Part shown: positions 62,577 to 64,000 of the stretch, in pieces | Layout of the letters: each line of letters opens with the position of its first letter | Numbering within the stretch: the stretch's first letter is position 1 | Origin: Pantoea deleyi | GTDB lineage: Bacteria; Pseudomonadota; Gammaproteobacteria; Enterobacterales; Enterobacteriaceae | Length of the DNA: 64,000 nucleotides | NCBI RefSeq assembly: GCF_022647325.1 | Contig: NZ_CP071405.1 | Location: 682,001-746,000, forward strand | Direction of reading: 5' to 3' | Notes under the pieces: generated by a model | What the model saw: the letters and a program-made list of their open reading frames with translations, nothing else | What the model was told of the DNA's origin: nothing | Database searches by the model: none | Position numbers and translations under genes: made by a program

Positions 62577-63359
62577 ATGTTGCCTACATCAGCGAATCCA
62601 CGTACGCCGCAGCGCGTCCGCAATGAATTACGTTTCCGCCATATTGAGGTCGTCAGTAAAACGCAGATCGCCGGTCACTTCTGGCGTATCCGCTTCAGCG
62701 GCAGCGATCTGGCGGGCTTTACCTCGCCAGGCTTCGACGATCACATCAAAGTCTTCTTTCCGGCTGACGATACGCCGCTCGCGCTGCCGCAGATGACGGA
62801 AGAGGGCATCGTCTGGCCAGCGGGTCTGCGCCCGCAGGCGCGGGACTACACGCCGCTGGAATTTGATGGTGAGTCTTTACTGACCCTCGACTTCTATATT
62901 CATCAGCAGGGTGTCGCCAGTGACTGGGCAACGCGGGCGCAGCCTGGCGATCGGCTGGTTATCGGCGGGCCGCGCGGCTCGCTGGTGGTGCCGACCGATT
63001 ATGCTTTCCAGCTCTGCGTCTGCGATGAAACCGGTCTGCCCGCCTTTGCGCGCCGTCAGCGCGACGTGCAGGCGCAGACGCTGCATCTGTTCGCCTTCAC
63101 CGATGAAGCGACGGGCCGCGACTACCTGGCAGAGACGGATAACCTGACCGCACACTGGCTCGGCAGCGGCCAGATGCAGAAGGCGCAGATCGACGAACTG
63201 ATAGCCCGGCTGGATGCGATCGCGCTGCCGGCAGAAGATTACTTTATCTGGCTGACCGGCGAGGGGGAGGCGGTGAAAGCCCTCTCGGACTACTTCACGC
63301 TGCAGCGCGGCCTCGACAGCCGCTTCGTGCGGGCGGTGGCCTACTGGCACGCGAAGTAG
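62577..63359 (+). CDS. yqjH: NADPH-dependent ferric-chelate reductase YqjH (siderophore-interacting protein)
   Basis: This 260-aa cytoplasmic flavoprotein of the ViuB/SIP family releases iron from ferric siderophores by reduction. The FAD-binding motif RDYTPLEFD lies near residue 88, the NADPH-side domain begins near ETGLPAF, and the C-terminal motif VRAVAYWHAK is typical. GGGAGAG precedes the ATG. Its regulator YqjI follows on the same strand after 71 bp; in E. coli the two are divergent. Fur-like and possible YqjI sites lie upstream. Confidence 0.93.
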   Translation: MLPTSANPRTPQRVRNELRFRHIEVVSKTQIAGHFWRIRFSGSDLAGFTSPGFDDHIKVFFPADDTPLALPQMTEEGIVWPAGLRPQARDYTPLEFDGESLLTLDFYIHQQGVASDWATRAQPGDRLVIGGPRGSLVVPTDYAFQLCVCDETGLPAFARRQRDVQAQTLHLFAFTDEATGRDYLAETDNLTAHWLGSGQMQKAQIDELIARLDAIALPAEDYFIWLTGEGEAVKALSDYFTLQRGLDSRFVRAVAYWHAK

Positions 63360-63430
63360 GCGGTTACGGCAATTGAGTTTTGTCAGGCGGCGAACTACCA
63401 TCAACCTCCTTTTTCTCCGCAGGGCAGGCC

Positions 63431-63961
63431 ATGAAACCGTATCCGACTTCCACTTCCTCTGACGCGCAGGCTGGCTGCGGCGGGCGTCGCAAACGACGTG
63501 AAAAAATGCTGGAAGCGAGTGAGATCCGCCTGCTGATGCTGCACTTTCTGGAACAGCGTGCGGCGCACGGCTATGAGCTGATTAAGTCGGTTGAGGAGCT
63601 GTCAAAGGGAGAGTATTCACCGAGTCCGGGAATTATCTATCCCAATCTGACGCTGCTGGAGGAGATGGAGGCGATTCAGGTGGTGGATGCGCAGGCCACA
63701 CGCAAAGCCTATCGCCTGACGCCCGCAGGCAGGGCGCAGCTGGCCGAACAGCGTGAAACGGTTCTCAGCCTGATTGCGCGGCTCTCTTCACTGGCAGTGC
63801 TGGTCAACAACCGCAGCATTCCTGCCGTGGAGCAGGCGATTCACGGGCTGAAGGTCGCGCTGAACCGGCGGCTGGCGCAGGAAGATATCTCAGACGCCGC
63901 GCTGCAGACGCTGATTCAGGCGCTGCATGACGCGGCAGAGAAAATCACCCGCAGCGAATAG
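63431..63961 (+). CDS. yqjI: PadR-family metal-responsive regulator, YqjI homologue without His-rich tail
   Basis: YqjI represses yqjH and itself and is inactivated by nickel. This 176-aa homologue has the PadR winged helix: ASEIRLLMLHFLEQRAAHGYELIKSVEEL, YSPSPGIIYPNLTLLEE (the family hallmark) and YRLTPAGRAQLAEQRE. It then has a helical dimer arm. E. coli YqjI (207 aa) begins with about 45 residues rich in His and Cys that bind nickel; here the N-terminus is short (MKPYPTSTSSDAQAGCGGRR) with one Cys and no His, so metal sensing may differ or be absent. Confidence 0.9.
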   Translation: MKPYPTSTSSDAQAGCGGRRKRREKMLEASEIRLLMLHFLEQRAAHGYELIKSVEELSKGEYSPSPGIIYPNLTLLEEMEAIQVVDAQATRKAYRLTPAGRAQLAEQRETVLSLIARLSSLAVLVNNRSIPAVEQAIHGLKVALNRRLAQEDISDAALQTLIQALHDAAEKITRSE

Positions 63962-64000
63962 CCTTAGCTGATTTCCGTTTTGTGCTTGTCGATATGACCC

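Noticed and set aside
63964..64000. Possible C-terminus of a minus-strand gene (GHIDKHKTEIS then stop)
   Set aside because: Only 12 codons are inside the window; plausible but cannot be supported.

Overview
The window is chromosomal DNA from a gammaproteobacterium of the order Enterobacterales, most likely Pantoea or a close relative in the Erwiniaceae. Evidence: many proteins are near-identical in length and motif to Escherichia coli counterparts (PlsC, FtsP, DkgA, YghB, MetC, ExbBD, RF3, OsmY, DeoCABD, YciGFE, TreF, QorB/YtfH, YqjHI), E. coli gene order is kept in blocks, and between the blocks sit genes typical of plant- and environment-associated Erwiniaceae. By eye the DNA is GC-rich (high fifties percent; not computed), which suggests a high-GC Pantoea. 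The species call is inference. No insertion sequence, prophage, integrase or CRISPR array was seen.

Layout. 1-10.7 kb matches the E. coli plsC-ftsP-dkgA-yqhC-yghB-metC-exbBD block, with two differences: yqhD is missing, and a TRAP transporter (dctPQM type) sits between metC and exbB. 10.9-17.4 kb holds a CitA-type MFS symporter and a five-gene archaic (sigma-class, Csu-like) chaperone-usher pilus operon. 18-28.4 kb is rich in cyclic-di-GMP enzymes: two tandem MHYT-GGDEF-EAL membrane proteins and a soluble PAS-GGDEF-EAL protein, interleaved with a MocR-type regulator (YdcR), YlaC and a YjlB-like cupin. 28.4-33.4 kb is a carbohydrate locus: a LacI-type regulator divergent from an MFS transporter and a GH31 glycosidase. 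Then come ferritin (ftnA), a yjiH-yjiG pair with an M20 amidohydrolase, and the prfC-osmY-ytjA-yjjU-yjjV-deoC-deoA-deoB-deoD block of E. coli minute 99. 46.5-51.5 kb holds a second PBP2 (MrdA paralogue), a BdlA-like soluble chemoreceptor, a tRNA-Phe gene followed by a repeat of its own 3' end, and a diguanylate cyclase. 51.5-64 kb holds the yciG/yciF/yciE stress genes, cytoplasmic trehalase treF, the divergent qorB/qorR pair, a cyanide-insensitive type cytochrome bd oxidase with a DUF2474 small protein, a Rob-like regulator, and yqjH-yqjI for iron and metal handling.

How parts work together. The pilus operon, three GGDEF-EAL proteins, the separate diguanylate cyclase and the BdlA-like sensor suggest a surface-attachment and dispersal theme. 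The deo operon has a textbook promoter region (two CRP sites 53 bp apart and two DeoR-like operators) packed into about 200 bp. ExbBD and YqjH each have a Fur-like box.

The most unusual observations are a treF reading frame whose only start matching the E. coli N-terminus is ATT, an rtT-like repeat of the tRNA-Phe 3' end with structure-preserving changes, a degenerate EAL site in one of two tandem paralogues, and a YqjI homologue lacking the His/Cys-rich metal-binding tail.
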